From Flammula alnicola (lineage: Eukaryota > Basidiomycota > Agaricomycetes > Agaricales > Strophariaceae), in the NCBI GenBank assembly GCA_015499995.1, contig JADNRV010000304.1, positions 1 through 57,441 of the forward strand: DNA of 57,441 nucleotides, given 5' to 3'. Each line of letters starts with the position of its first letter. The first letter of the stretch is position 1. This document shows positions 46,375 through 57,441 of this stretch, piece by piece. A program made the translations under genes and the position numbers. The notes under the pieces were generated by a model, which worked only from the letters and a program-made list of their open reading frames with translations, searched no databases and was not told where the DNA came from.

Positions 46375-46764
46375 TCACTGCCTTCTTTTTTTCCTGAGTT
46401 CGTTCCCACTGATCTCACCGAGTGGCTGACGGCACGAGCACGTCGACTCGCACCACGCGTTGAGGGTGGGGTGTGCGCCGCGCCTGCGTGTCGGCCGCCC
46501 ACTTGCAGACAGGCACTCGTGGGTGGAGTTGCACATCACGCTGTCGTTATGCGATGGGCAGTTCATGGGCACGGCACGGCGGCTGTAGATTGAAATAGGT
46601 GAGTATTTTAAGAACGTTAGCATGATGGATGAAGGGTGGACTGACGTCAACGATGTGTACTCTGTGTACTCTTCGCGTCTGTAATAGTCTGGGTTCCTGA
46701 CTGCTGCGGCGAGAGAGCCAGTGGCGAGGAGGAGAGTGGCGAAGACGGCGGTTGAGAAACGCAT
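46375..46764 (-). CDS. Small secreted cysteine-containing protein
   Basis: complement(join(46375..46582, 46646..46764)), 108 aa. N-terminal signal peptide (MRFSTAVFATLLLATGSLAA), a Tyr/Glu-rich propeptide-like stretch (YYRREEYTEYTS), then six Cys in the mature part (MNCPSH, VMCNST, HECLSA, AWCEST, CSC) and a very basic tail ending KKRRQ. Intron 63 bp, GTCAGT...CTACAG, with phase agreement. No known family recognised; the size, Cys content and signal peptide fit a small secreted protein, effector-like or cell-wall associated, but that is only a class label. A TATA box lies ~190 bp upstream. Confidence 0.62.
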   Translation of the reverse strand: MRFSTAVFATLLLATGSLAAAVRNPDYYRREEYTEYTSLTSVHPSSIMLTFLKYSPISIYSRRAVPMNCPSHNDSVMCNSTHECLSASGRPTRRRGAHPTLNAWCESTCSCRQPLGEISGNELRKKRRQ

Positions 46765-46947
46765 GTTGATTTGAATGAGGTGAGTAAGGGGGACTGTAGA
46801 CGCCATAGTGAAGAGAAAGGGGTACACAGTGAGCAAAGAATACAAAAATCCGCAAGACAAGTAACTTACAAGTGACCAGCACTGAGTTGTTTGTTTGCAG
46901 GTGGGTTAGAAGCGCAGCTTGAGGAAAACCATACCCAATCTCTCGAG

Positions 46948-46957
46948 CCTTTATACC
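46948..46957 (-). promoter_or_regulatory. TATA box of the small secreted protein gene
   Basis: GGTATAAAGG on the minus strand, about 185 bp upstream of the ATG at 46764. Confidence 0.5.
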
Positions 46958-49227
46958 TCGCCAGGCCGTCTAATCGCGCAAGATAATTCTTCCAAGCGAA
47001 CTCTGGATCAATAAAACATATGAGGACAGTGAGTTGTCATGACGGTCAATCAGATTGCCCTCATTCTAATATCGGCTTGACGCAATGCCCCCGGCATCAT
47101 ATGTAGAGAGAAGATGAAGAGATGCCTATCTTTTTTATGATGAATTCGGCTTGAGTGGTAGATCCATTATCATAGTCCCTAAGAAAGATCTCGCAATAAG
47201 AATATACGTACTTGCGACGGTTTTATCGACTTCCTTGAGAAGTAACGACGAGAAAGCTTTTGGAGAGCTCTTATCGCGACCTATGTAAGACGACAGGTGT
47301 AGAATACACGACTCCCACAACTGTCGTTAAAATTGTTCATGCTCGCGTCAGACAAAGCGGGGGCTATACATATAAATACATACTGCGCAAACTACATCAA
47401 ACCCTTGTGCTTCCTTGTGAAGATCTTCAGCCGTTGTTTCATTTCAATCTAAGAAGTTGGGTTGTCGGGCAAGACGGTCCCACCAAATTTCTCCGCATCT
47501 ACGAGTCACGACCCTGCGCATTCATAGAAGAGTGAGATTGGGGACACATACTACCTTGATTCGTAAAAAATTCGCCAACGAGGAACGAATTCCATCCCGG
47601 CGTGTCCAAAGGAAATTTACGTATAAAATGGGCGTCTGTTGGATGCTAGTCATGCGCCACACGAGCTGAGCTCAAAAGTTCGCCCGCCTCTGCAAGTTTG
47701 GTAATGGACTTTGAACAACCGTAAGGTTTAAAAATAGACGGTGATTGTCATTTAGCAAAAGCAAAAGTGTTCATGTGATCTATCCTGGATCTATCTCTTG
47801 AGAGTCCGTTCGGCAATACGAACAGATGTTCGTCGTTCGAACAAATTACCGTATATAGAAACCCGGACCGAAATTATTGATTACCGGTGCATATGCGTGA
47901 CATCCACTGTAAGAACGTGCCGACCGGACAGCTCCGAAACCCACGGTGTGTCGGAAAAATCCGAAGTGCCTTACAAGGGTTGTGATGCCGAAAATGGCCG
48001 GCCGAGATCATTACAGTGAACTTAAGACTTCAAGCATAAAAAAGACAAGGTTTTTTGTACGATTTAGCTTCCTAACGATCAATAAATTTCATTAGGATGT
48101 TTTAAACCTACACTGAGCCATTTGACATGGGTGTGTGGTCACTGTTGGAGTTCATTGCAATTGATTGCCGAACCCTTATAAGGCAAAGGCATAGGTGCGC
48201 TGGCAAGGTAATTATTTACCTGAATTACTTATGTAATGTAGTCAGCCAAAATTGATTTCATTTCATGCCATGAGAAATTCGAGTCACGACGTGACCAGGC
48301 GGATGACGAATGCTGCGAGATACTATTTACGGAAATCTGTTCAACGACGAACAGCTGTTCATATTGCCGAACGGACTCTGAATCTTCGAAATAACCACAG
48401 AACTCCTTCAAACCGGCCCAGTGACCTTCTGGCCCTGGGACCTGGGTCATACTATCACTCGTCGGGTGTTTGACAATGTTCAAATTCTACCACTTTCACT
48501 CCACATATGGCCTCCAAAGTTGGCAGACTAGCACAAAAATTACCTTCATGCGAATATCCACTTTATTTTACGAAAAACGATGAAAGAATGCATCGAAATA
48601 GAAATGCCTGCAACTATGTCAAGTACTAGGTACTTTGGTGTAATCGCGATTTTGCAATACCCTCACCTCAAAATTTTCAGACAAAGAAAATATGTAAAAG
48701 ATGATCTTTTTAACAGCTTTCTGGCAAGCAAATTGTTATCTTATGGCCTCCTCGAGATGAAGACCTGGAGCCTGAGGAGGGTGAACCTTCAAGTTGAACT
48801 TTCGACGAATCAGACGACGATCAACAATTTCCGTCTTGCTTTCGTCTGACAGTCACTCGTTCAACATTATCAGAGAGACTCGAGCCAAACTCGAGCATTA
48901 CCACGCATACCTTGTCCTACATTGGACTGCACGCCGTTGCGACAATTAATCCTGATTTGCCTGTGCCGAACCTATCTAATTGGGATGGCTGCAATCCCAA
49001 TTTACTGCTGAGTGACGAGTCCCGACAAGTTGTTTTTACTAGGCCGTGTTTTAAACAAATCCTCTCCTACATATTAAAGTCATATTCACCTTGCAATAAT
49101 TACAGTCAGAATTATTTTTTACAAACCATCTGAAGCATGTCACGGTAGGCTTGCGGGTAGGCTCGACATAAAAAGCTCTCATACATAGTACTGTACTGTC
49201 CGAGTCTGTACTAGCACCAAGGTCCAA

Positions 49228-49306
49228 GACTTGTAAGTGGGCCATTGCTTACACATGGCATATACGAGTCCTTTTCTCTTGCTCAGAGCAGTGCTCATAC
49301 ATAGAA
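49228..49306. repeat. Dispersed repeat, copy 1
   Basis: About 80 bp (GACTTGTAAGTGGGCCATTG ... CATACATAGAA) shared with 52235-52319 at roughly 85-90% by eye. Flanking sequence is only loosely alike. Confidence 0.65.
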
Positions 49307-49936
49307 AAGAAAATAGTTTATCTGAACCAAGAAAATAGACACGTCTTTTTAGATGATTTACTCGGGAAAAAGTTACCAGCATGGCACTACCCATACATAC
49401 GTTGGTTGAGCTTCGTTCGCTCATTGAGCAGGTTTGCTTTGCACAGCAGCCTGCCTTCCTTGTTGTGCTATCGGCCACTTGTTGGCGCGTTGGGTGCTCC
49501 GAGATCATCTATGACTGCATAAAGGGGAATTAGAAACTTTATCTGGAAAGAAAGGAACAGATAGATAGCATACCATGATTGACGATATTGACATTGGCTC
49601 CACAATGGATTGCTGATCCCATCATCGCCCTCCTCCTTACTATGCACCTCCAGTCCCCCCAAATACATGTTTGTGCATGCTGCTGCGAGGGCTCGCACTG
49701 CTCCAGCAGCGTCCGCTCCTCGTTCTCGTGTTGCTTTGCATCTTCGGACATACCATTCGGAGGCGGAGAGTCCGTCGCTAAGGGTCAAACATGGTATTTT
49801 GAGTACGCCGCTTGGGGTCCCTGGTTAATTAGATTGTCAATGAAATGCTCAAATCGACAATCAGTGGGAGAAAACACTTACGATTCAGGATGGGCAAACA
49901 TCCTGGAAGCCCATGCTGGAGGCGGCTCTGCACTGC

Positions 49937-51711
49937 TAAAGATGCTTAGTGCGGGGTGTGTGTGAACTACTAGATAATCAAGTAGTCACTTTCAATAGAC
50001 TTGTAAGGTCTTATTAAAGAGATACTATCAAATCCGACTTGCTTCACTTTTAATAACTACTTTACTACACTCAAACACCCAAATCAATGTTTAGTTGACT
50101 TAGTTCGTCCAAGGGGAGGATAATAGTTTTATAATATCGATACCTGATAGTAGGTGTGTGATAAAAGAAGGTGTTTAACTATGTAACGGCTTAAGCAAGG
50201 CCTTAGGCGCGTTTATAGTTAATGGGTCATTTTAAGTCCAATAGACTTGTGTAAATTCTGGTCTGGTACTCGGAAACTAGTGCTCTATGCACAAACTGCT
50301 AACTGATCTTGCTTTGTCTTGTTCTCCAATTGAGAAGATGGCTCTATGCCCTTTAACTTGTCTTTACTTGTCTCAAAAACTATACTTGTGGAAAGAGGCG
50401 CGCAGATGTCTTATCTGCCGACACTACAGTCCCTTAACAATGGCCAGAGGCGCGTAGATGCTTTGTCTACCGACACTACAGTCCAGGTCCCCAGATGTCC
50501 TTTGACAAAGGGTAGGTTTTGAACAAGTCACTTAGACAGGTTCCTTGGCTTATAACTCTCTTTACTTGTCTTGGCGAATCACTTAGACACGCGTTCTCAT
50601 CTTAACAGTTCGTTTATATCGTTACTTGGTTTCTTTTTATATTATGGGACTCTCGCTTTGAAGCTACTTGGTACTTAGAGGTGAAACACTTAAGGTATAA
50701 CTCTTAAGCGCTTGTATCTCGTGGGTGGTAAATTGCTTGTATTCTACGGTGTTACAGGGCTGCTTATATACTACTGAGACGATATATTATTACATAGACG
50801 CAATGACGAGAATATAGAGATTTCATGGGCATTTGTGCGCGAGCGGCAACCTTGTGGAGTACAGTTTCCGTGCTCATCCGCTCAATCATGCCTTTTTGGT
50901 TGGATCGGGAGCTCAGATCGTCGTCGGTTCGGCTAACTTAAGCGCCTAAGACTTAATCCTCCTCGACCGCGTGGTATACAGGCTCGTGACCTTTCGTTTT
51001 CATTGGTATCTTGTCCTGTCATTGGCTATAGACTGACCGGAGCATAGACGCGCCTACATCTCGTCGGAGACGCTCGGGCAATCCTCACCCGTTCTGTCTG
51101 AGATAATGCTCGTGATTAGGGTTGTAACCCTTCGTCCTCTGTACCCGGTATCTTGGTACCCTCGGCGTGCATCTGGGATCTCGCTGTGTCGAGTTATGCA
51201 CCCCGGAAATCTTCCTGTACCAAGTTATTACCCGATATGGTATGTGTTCCCAATTTGGTATCCCTTTGATCCGAGCTTTGATCGGCGTTGCTACAGGCGC
51301 GTCTATGGGCGTCTGCTTTACCCCGGCTGCTCCACCGTCCTTGATGCCCTCGGCAATGTCACGCGACCTGTCCTGTAGTGTGCCTAGATGTCCGTTCTTT
51401 AATCTAGAGATCCGCGCCCTCGCTGTATAGGCCGGATGGTTAAGATATTACTGAAAGGCGCCTATTTCCGTACACTTCATTAGATGTATTGACTAGTATC
51501 TCAATAGTTACTAATGATAATGTCTTTATTAAACCGTGCATTCCTCGTTATCTTGCATAGTTTCCTCTAGTCCTTAGTAGTCTTGTCATTGTAATGTCCG
51601 GACTTGTAACATTTAGACTACATTATAAGCTTTACTAAGTGCTAAAAATAGCTCAGGTAAGAAGAATGGTAGTCCGTTCACAGCTAGCCGCTCGCGGTCT
51701 CTTCACCGCGG
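49937..51711 (-). repeat. LTR copy in inverted orientation (probable solo LTR)
   Basis: About 1.77 kb that is the reverse complement of 52893-54668 with a few per cent differences. No internal element sequence adjoins it, so it is most simply a solo LTR of the same Gypsy-like family inserted in the opposite direction. No clear target-site duplication was found. Mirrored open frames inside both copies (51106-51378 and 53225-53497) are LTR sequence, not genes. Confidence 0.78.
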
Positions 51712-52892
51712 ACAAATGTCATTGTGATTGCAGCATAGACAGTCATGTGGGTAGAGCTGGAGGTGCTGAAGATCGATGAAAGTCCACCTGGGTGTTGAAG
51801 TAGAGGCACATGATGACCGGTGAGAGTTGTCGATGCATGCTGTATTCAGATGAAGCTTGCCGAATGACTGACTATGCAACCGGGATGGGGAGGCAGCATA
51901 ACGAAGAGGAGACCTGCAATCACGGTAGTCAGTGATGGGTTCAGAAAAGAGATAGGAATACATTTATTCACCGCAGACTGGTTTGTTGTTAGTAAATGAC
52001 TTTACATCTAAGAAAACATGCTTTACTTGCATTTTTCTTATGTTTCGGCGACCGCAAGACACGTCGATGGGCGGCAAAGAATGTTGAAAGCAGACATCAA
52101 CACGACTGATTTTGGTTTGGGGCGGGGCTTGAAAGGCCGGACCGGGTTTTTGCCGGTAATTAAAACAAACACCCGTATTTGCCGGCTGCATAAACGTTAC
52201 ATGGGCCAAAATTAGCAGGGGTCGACCACTATAAGACTTGTAAGTGGGCCATTGCTTATGCACGGCATATACGAGTCCTTTCTCCTGCTCAGAGCACTGC
52301 TCACTGCTCATACATAGAATGACACTACCCACATGTATGTTGACCTGCAATAACGAGGAGGGCCATCTCGAAGGTGGAGCCCAAGCTCAAATGTAGGGTG
52401 GGATACGTGGACGAGGAGATTTCCAAGATGAGGATGAAACTAAATGCGATGAATGTTGACGACAAGGAGGAGGGCACTTCAGCTGAAGAAAATGCGGAGG
52501 CTAAAAGCCTGGACTAGAGGGTATAGCATATATGCGTCGCTGATCAGTATGAGTGCGTCGTTGACATTGAACAGCATGAGTGGGCGGCACTTCGCAGTGT
52601 CTGTTGCTTTCGTTATGCCAAGTAGTTGGGCGAGGGGACAATCCAGCCCATAACGTTTCTGCTAATCGATAAGGTCCAAAATGGCCATTTCATTTTCAAG
52701 TTTTTGGGCTTTAGGGAGATATATTCAAGAAAAATCTACCGGTACAAGCCTCCATCCTGGGCGATGATCCTATATTCAGAACACTCTAACCCAAACCTGA
52801 TCAACGGAGAAGCATAGACGGCCCCATCCGGATCACCTGTTGGGATGGCATTTGTCTTCGCATGGGCCCAGGTCAGTGTTAAGCAATGGTTT
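51712..52892. other. Spacer between inverted LTR copies
   Basis: 1.18 kb with no gene; holds the second copy of the 80-bp dispersed repeat. It would form the loop of a hairpin made by the two LTRs. Confidence 0.5.
52235..52319. repeat. Dispersed repeat, copy 2
   Basis: Partner of 49228-49306, same orientation, with a short CACTGCT duplication near its end. Confidence 0.65.
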
Positions 52893-54668
52893 GGCGGTGA
52901 AGAGACCGCGAGCGGCTAGCTGTGAACGGACTACCATTCTTCTTACCTGAGCTATTTTTAGCACTTAGTAAAGCTTATAATGTAGTCTAAATGTTACAAG
53001 TCCGGACATTACAATGACAAGACTACTAAGGACTAGAGGAAACTATGCAAGATAACGAGGAATGCGCGGTTTAATAAAGACATTATCATTAGTAACTATT
53101 GAGATACTAGTCAATACATCTAATGAAGTGTACGGAAATAGGCGCCTTTCAGTAATATCTTAACCATCCGGCCTATACAGCGAGGGCGCGGATCTCTAGA
53201 TTAAAGAACGGACATCTAGGCACACTACAGGACAGGTCGCGTGACATTGCCGAAGGCATCGAGGACAGTGGAGCAGCCGGGGTAAAGCAGACGCCCATAG
53301 ACGCGCCTGTAGCAACGCCGATCAAAGCTCGGATCAAAGGGATACCAAATTGGGAACACATACCATATCGGGTAATAACTGGGTACAGGAAGATTTCCGG
53401 GGTGCATAACTCGACACAGCGAGATCCCAGATGCACGCCGAAGGTACCAAGATACCGGGTACAAAGGACGAAGGGTTACAACCCTAATCACGAGCATTAT
53501 CTCGGACAGAACGTGCGTGGATTGCCCGAGCGTCTCCGACGAGATGTAGGCGCGTCTATGCTCCGGTCAGTCTATAGCCAATGACAGGACAAGATACCAA
53601 TGAAAACGAAAGGTCATGAGCCTGTATACCACGCGGTCGAGGAGGATTAAGTCTTAGGCGCTTAAGTTAGCCGAACCGACGACGATCTGAGCTCCCGATC
53701 CAACCAAAAAGGCGTGATTGAGCGGATGAGCACGGAAACTGTACTCCACAAGGCCGCCGCTCGCGCACAAATGCCCATGAAATCTCTATATTCTCGTCAT
53801 TGCGTCTATGTAATAATATATCGTCTCAGTAGTATATAAGCAGCCCTGTAACACCGTAGAAGACAAGCAATTTACCACCCACGAGATACAAGCGCTTAAG
53901 AATTATATCTTAAGTGTTTCACCTCTAAGTACCAAGTAGCTTCAAAGCGAGAGTCCCATAATATAAAAAGAAACCAAGTAACGATATAAACGAACTGTTA
54001 AGACGAGAACGCGTGTCTAAGTGATTCGCCAAGACAAGTAAAGAGAGTTATAAGCCAAGGAACCTGTCTAAGTGACTTGTTCAAAACCTACCCTTTGTCA
54101 AAGGACATCTGGGGACCTGGACTGTAGTGTCGGTGGACGAAAGCGTCTACGCGCCTCTGGCCATTGTTAAGGGACTGTAGTGTCGGCGGATCAGACATCT
54201 GCGCGCCTCTTTCCACAAGTATAGTTTTTGAGACAAGTAAAGACAAGTTAAAGGGCATAGAGCCATCTTCTCAATTGGAGAACAAGACAAAGCGAGATCA
54301 GTTAGCAGTTTGTGCATAGAGCACTAGTTTCCGAGTACCAGACCAGAATTTACACAAGTCTATTGGACTTAAAACGACCCATTGGCTATAAACGCGCCTA
54401 AGGCCTTGCCTGAGCCGTTGTATAGTTAAACACCTTCTTTTATCGCACACCTACTATCAGGTATCGATATTATAAAACTATTATCCTCCCCTTGGACGAA
54501 CTAAGTCAACTAAACATTGATTTGGGTGTTTGAGTGTAGTAAAGTAGTTATTTAAAAGTGAAGCAAGTCGGATTTGATAGTATCTCTCTAATAGACATTA
54601 CAAAGTCTATTGAAAGCGACTACTTGATTATCTAGTAGTTCACACACACCCCGCACTAAGCATCTTTA
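52893..54668 (+). repeat. 5' LTR of the Gypsy-like element
   Basis: Inverse copy of 49937-51711. The outer boundary is set by where similarity ends (GCGGTGAAG); the inner boundary (CATCTTTA) is two bases before the PBS, as expected for an LTR. Confidence 0.78.
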
Positions 54669-54670
54669 TC

Positions 54671-54688
54671 TGGAGCCCACCGCGAGGG
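54671..54688 (+). other. Primer-binding site
   Basis: TGGAGCCCACCGCGAGGG directly after the LTR; begins TGG, complementary to the CCA end of a tRNA. Which tRNA primes is not determined. Confidence 0.6.
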
Positions 54689-54795
54689 GGGGTTTCTAAG
54701 ATATTTGATACAAGGTTGCGGTAAAAGAGGCGTCGATTATTCGTACAGAAAGTCGTGCTTCAACCTGTATAGGATTTGAATCGTTCAAACGGTGA

Positions 54796-56520
54796 AAACC
54801 ATACAAAATTGAGGGCTCAAGTAATCCTAATAAGGGGAACAAGAGCGCCAATAAACCAGCGTCAGCAGTTGCTTCTTCATCAAAAGCACCAGCAGCACGC
54901 ACCACTTATAATTCTATAAGGGCAGGGACAGAACCCCTACCTTTACCGTTACCAAAGAAAAGAGAACCTTTCTCGAAAGAGAAAACCCGCTCGGACTATA
55001 GCCAGAAAGTCAGATCTTTAAATAATATTCAAAGCGCACCTCGCAGGATATTATCCAGGACGGCTTCTGTACCTACCCAAAGAGCGACCTCCCCACCAGA
55101 AGAGGAAGAGGAAGATATTACCCAAGAACTTTTCCAGGCGCCAAACGTACCAACTAGATCTACTAAAATGGGTATGCCAGCACCAGGAACAAGAGATGCG
55201 CCGAAGTTTGATCCAGACAAGGAGTCCGAATTGCTGAGATTTATATCTCGCATGGAGGATCTCTATTCTACCCATTCGATCACGGATGACAAGGAGAAAA
55301 TAAGGCTACTAGGCAAATATGCCCCAGCGGAAACTGAAGCAGAATGGAGCGCATTTGACGAGTACAAAGCCGGAGCCTGGAAAGCGTTTAGAGACGAAGT
55401 CATAAAAAGCTATCCAGAAGCTGCCGCACTCGAAAGAGGCTCGCTTTTACGGTTCAAAAAGATATGCGCAGAGAAAGCTGGGCGGCATGGGATTCCTAGG
55501 CAAGACCTTCATGCTCTATTAAGTCTGAAACGAGCGTTCGTTGCAGAAGCCGAAAAACTGTTGGTAACCCCAGCGCTTATGTCAAATAAAGAGCTAGTGA
55601 CGGAGTTCCTAGGATGCCTGTCGGAAGAATTTCAGCAAAGACTGAAAGACAAGATGGATGATTTGGCAGACGCAAAGGGAGCGTCTACAAGCGCGACGAC
55701 AGCAACAACAGCTGCTGGAGAAACCAGGGTAGAAGATCGCTACAAATGGAAGGAAGTAATCGAAACCGCGGTTATCATAGCGAGACGGTCCTCACAGCCG
55801 CTCGAAAGGATGAGCGAGGATTTGGTTCGCGGAGTTTCGGGCGAACGAAGAGAAGACACTATTAAAATGGAGGAGACTGTAGCCAGACTGGCGGATTCCC
55901 TAAAAATCCAACAGCAGCAGCAACAGGAGATGCGACAGTACAGCCAAGTGATGGACCGACGCTTTGAGCAGCTAATCTCAGCAATAAAAACTCAAGCGAT
56001 CCAGCCACAGGCAGGAACCTCGCAACCTTACTCTTACCAACAACAATACCCAAGGAATAATGCGTATAGCCCAGGAGCTAGTAATAGCAGACAGTATCCC
56101 GATGGGTGCTACTATTGCAAAGAAATGGGGCACAGGATGCACGAGTGTCCGCACGCGCTTAAACACTTGGATCTGAAATGGATAAAGCGCATAGACAGGT
56201 GGTTGAAGCTACCTGATGGTTCCCCACTACCTACAGACGGTGAGAAATCGCGCAAGGAAGTAGTGGAACAATTGTATAAAACTAGGCCGGGTATTATACC
56301 AATGGCGAAAGTAAATATGCAATCCTTCTATCAGGGAAGCGACCAAAACCAGGATATGATGCTACAAGACATGCAGGACCCAAGGGTTTCGCAACTATTG
56401 AATGGGTTAGCGCAGCTATTAGGAAGAGAGACCGTGGATAGAATGATAGCGGAAGAAAGGGAGCCCTCACCCCTGGATGGGATTGAGGAGGAAGAAGAGA
56501 ACTGTCGGGTTTTTGAATAG
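54796..56520 (+). CDS. Gypsy-like retrotransposon Gag
   Basis: Capsid/nucleocapsid polyprotein. The frame is open from 54796; the first ATG is at 55168 (450 aa), but the upstream ~120 codons are Pro/Ser/Lys-rich and read like protein, so the original start may lie upstream and be lost. Visible parts: a retroviral capsid-like helical region (FDPDKESELLRFISRMEDLY, WKAFRDEVIKSYP, VTEFLGCLSEEFQQRL), a Gln-rich coiled coil, and a zinc knuckle CYYCKEMGHRMHEC followed by KHLDLKWIKRIDRWL. It ends in an acidic tail (GIEEEEENCRVFE). The last 44 bp overlap the next ORF in the +1 frame. Confidence 0.82.
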   Translation, partial: KPYKIEGSSNPNKGNKSANKPASAVASSSKAPAARTTYNSIRAGTEPLPLPLPKKREPFSKEKTRSDYSQKVRSLNNIQSAPRRILSRTASVPTQRATSPPEEEEEDITQELFQAPNVPTRSTKMGMPAPGTRDAPKFDPDKESELLRFISRMEDLYSTHSITDDKEKIRLLGKYAPAETEAEWSAFDEYKAGAWKAFRDEVIKSYPEAAALERGSLLRFKKICAEKAGRHGIPRQDLHALLSLKRAFVAEAEKLLVTPALMSNKELVTEFLGCLSEEFQQRLKDKMDDLADAKGASTSATTATTAAGETRVEDRYKWKEVIETAVIIARRSSQPLERMSEDLVRGVSGERREDTIKMEETVARLADSLKIQQQQQQEMRQYSQVMDRRFEQLISAIKTQAIQPQAGTSQPYSYQQQYPRNNAYSPGASNSRQYPDGCYYCKEMGHRMHECPHALKHLDLKWIKRIDRWLKLPDGSPLPTDGEKSRKEVVEQLYKTRPGIIPMAKVNMQSFYQGSDQNQDMMLQDMQDPRVSQLLNGLAQLLGRETVDRMIAEEREPSPLDGIEEEEENCRVFE

Positions 56521-57441
56521 TTCAAGGATGGGAAAGCCTGGGACTGCGAAGAAACCGACCTCTTCCGGAAGACCCAAGGCCCCTGAGGACAGAAACCGCA
56601 AGAGTCGAGTAGAAATAGAAGAATCAGAAGATGAGGAGAGCGATGAGCAAGAGGAAGAGGACGTGCGGAGAGGTCCACCCCGAAGAAGCAAAAGAGATCA
56701 GGTAGCGCCCAAGGTATTACCTAAAGCGGTAATTGATCCACCAAGGCCCAAGGAGTTGCCATATGTGGACGTCCCAGCATTACGATATGTTACACGACCC
56801 ACAGGCGCGCCTAAGCCTAGAGATGTAGAAACGAGACCGGGGCCGGCATACAAAAACCGTGCACCCATAGAAGATGAAGTCGACTCGGAAAAGATATTGG
56901 CTGCTATCCTAGACACGCCAGTAACCGTACCACTCAAGAACCTTTTCGGTTCGCCAGATAGTCCGGTCACTAAAGCGTTCGCTAAAAAGATAACTAAAAC
57001 CAGACAGCCAGTCTTGATAGAGGAGATTTTAGATGAAGAATATGAGCAGCCACGCAGGAATGCCGCTTCTGCACCAAGGGTGACATTCGCACATGATCTG
57101 CAGTTTAAAAATGATGCGCTCGAGGATTGGGAAGATACCGGGCAGCCAAACCCAAATTGGAACATAGCAAGCGATCCGGTGTTGCAGTTCATACAAGAAC
57201 ACGACGGAGCGTTGCCCGATGAACCTATAGTCGCAAGGGAATCCTTAGCTCTTAGGTCTATCTATCCGAAGATCAATCAAATGGGTCAAGAGGAGGCAGT
57301 AGTGGACCCGGTTCACAGATCGTGTCTATGGCGAGGAAGTCGCTATTGAACTAGGCTTAACTGGAACCCAGGGATCACGGTTAATATGCAGAGTGCGAAC
57401 GGATCAACAACAGGACGCTGGGACTGGCAAGAGATGTACCA
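56477..57441 (+). pseudogene. Gypsy-like pol start (spacer and protease), frameshifted
   Basis: The frame from 56477 is open for 290 codons to 57349: a charged linker (ESEDEESDEQEEEDVRRG, PKVLPKAVIDPPRPKELPY), then FAHDLQF and a run-up to the protease (EEAVVDP). Just at the expected aspartic-protease DxGS motif the frame is lost, and recognisable protease-like text continues in other frames to the window end, implying at least two or three small indels within 150 bp. The likely state is a decayed copy; sequencing errors in G/C runs are the alternative. The reading continues beyond the window. Confidence 0.6.

Larger units (their letters stand above)
46765..49936. other. Gene-poor, repeat-bearing region
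   Basis: Over 3 kb with no gene I can support. The minus-strand frame around 49468-49788 contains IHCGANVNIVNHG, reminiscent of one ankyrin repeat, but no continuous gene model follows. The part from 49228 carries a dispersed repeat also found at 52235. It ends at the first LTR copy. Confidence 0.45.
52893..57441 (+). mobile_element. Ty3/Gypsy-like LTR retrotransposon, 5' part
   Basis: 5' LTR (52893-54668), a primer-binding site starting TGGAGCCC, gag with a CCHC zinc knuckle, and the start of a protease region in the next frame. The element runs off the window end, so RT, integrase and the 3' LTR are not seen. LTR length (about 1.77 kb) is large for fungal Gypsy elements. Superfamily is assigned from gag/protease style and is an inference until pol is seen. 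Confidence 0.75.

Noticed and set aside
49468..49788. Ankyrin-like phrase (CGANVNIVNHG) in a minus-strand frame
   Set aside because: A single weak repeat match without neighbouring repeats; likely chance or a small relic.
51106..51430. Open frames mirrored at 53173-53497
   Set aside because: They lie within the two inverted LTR copies and are mirrored because the DNA is; no protein features.

Overview
This window looks like genomic DNA of an agaricomycete (mushroom-forming basidiomycete). The genes are rich in very short introns (about 50-65 bp) and tiny exons. The gene families fit that group: a class II peroxidase, a cutinase, an agaricomycete 'glycopeptide', expanded 7TM membrane proteins, ferric reductases and an alternative NADH dehydrogenase. 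The mobile elements are a Ngaro/DIRS-type tyrosine-recombinase retrotransposon and a Ty3/Gypsy-like element. I rebuilt the exon-intron structures by hand from splice signals, reading phase and paralogue comparison; every spliced model given closes in frame.

Layout. 0.66-6.5 kb: a complete-looking Ngaro-like retrotransposon on the minus strand (Gag, RT-RNase H, tyrosine recombinase) with split direct repeats. 6.5-7.85 kb: an exact 663-bp tandem duplication carrying palindromic TTATCTGCC motifs. 8.2-12.1 kb: two tandem 7TM genes with matching 10-exon structures. 13-15.6 kb: a 775-aa disordered/membrane protein. 16.7-21.1 kb: two serine palmitoyltransferase small-subunit genes flanking mitochondrial ribosomal protein uS4m. 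22.2-28.3 kb: two minus-strand 7TM paralogues flanking a plus-strand class II peroxidase whose last exon can be spliced in frame to a cutinase domain. 29.8-37.0 kb: two ferric reductases in a roughly 4.5-kb tandem segmental duplication. 39.3-41.3 kb: swi5 (recombination mediator) divergent from a secreted glycopeptide gene. 41.9-42.4 kb: a broken Cdc4-like WD40 fragment. 42.7-45.3 kb: a type II mitochondrial NADH dehydrogenase. 45.9-46.8 kb: a small unknown gene and a small secreted cysteine-containing protein. 46.8-57.4 kb: repeat-rich DNA with two ~1.77-kb LTR copies in inverted orientation, the second followed by a PBS, a gag ORF and a frameshifted protease region of a Gypsy-like element cut by the window edge.

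The most striking observation is the peroxidase-cutinase locus. The cutinase has no signal peptide of its own and begins exactly at a good splice acceptor that joins in phase to a donor in the last peroxidase exon. Both enzymes carry a substitution at a core catalytic residue: distal Arg to His in the peroxidase, nucleophile Ser to Asp in the cutinase. This could be a new secreted two-domain (pseudo)enzyme or a decaying pair.

A second theme is local duplication. Five gene families occur as neighbouring pairs: two 7TM pairs, the SPT subunits, the ferric reductases, and the LTRs.
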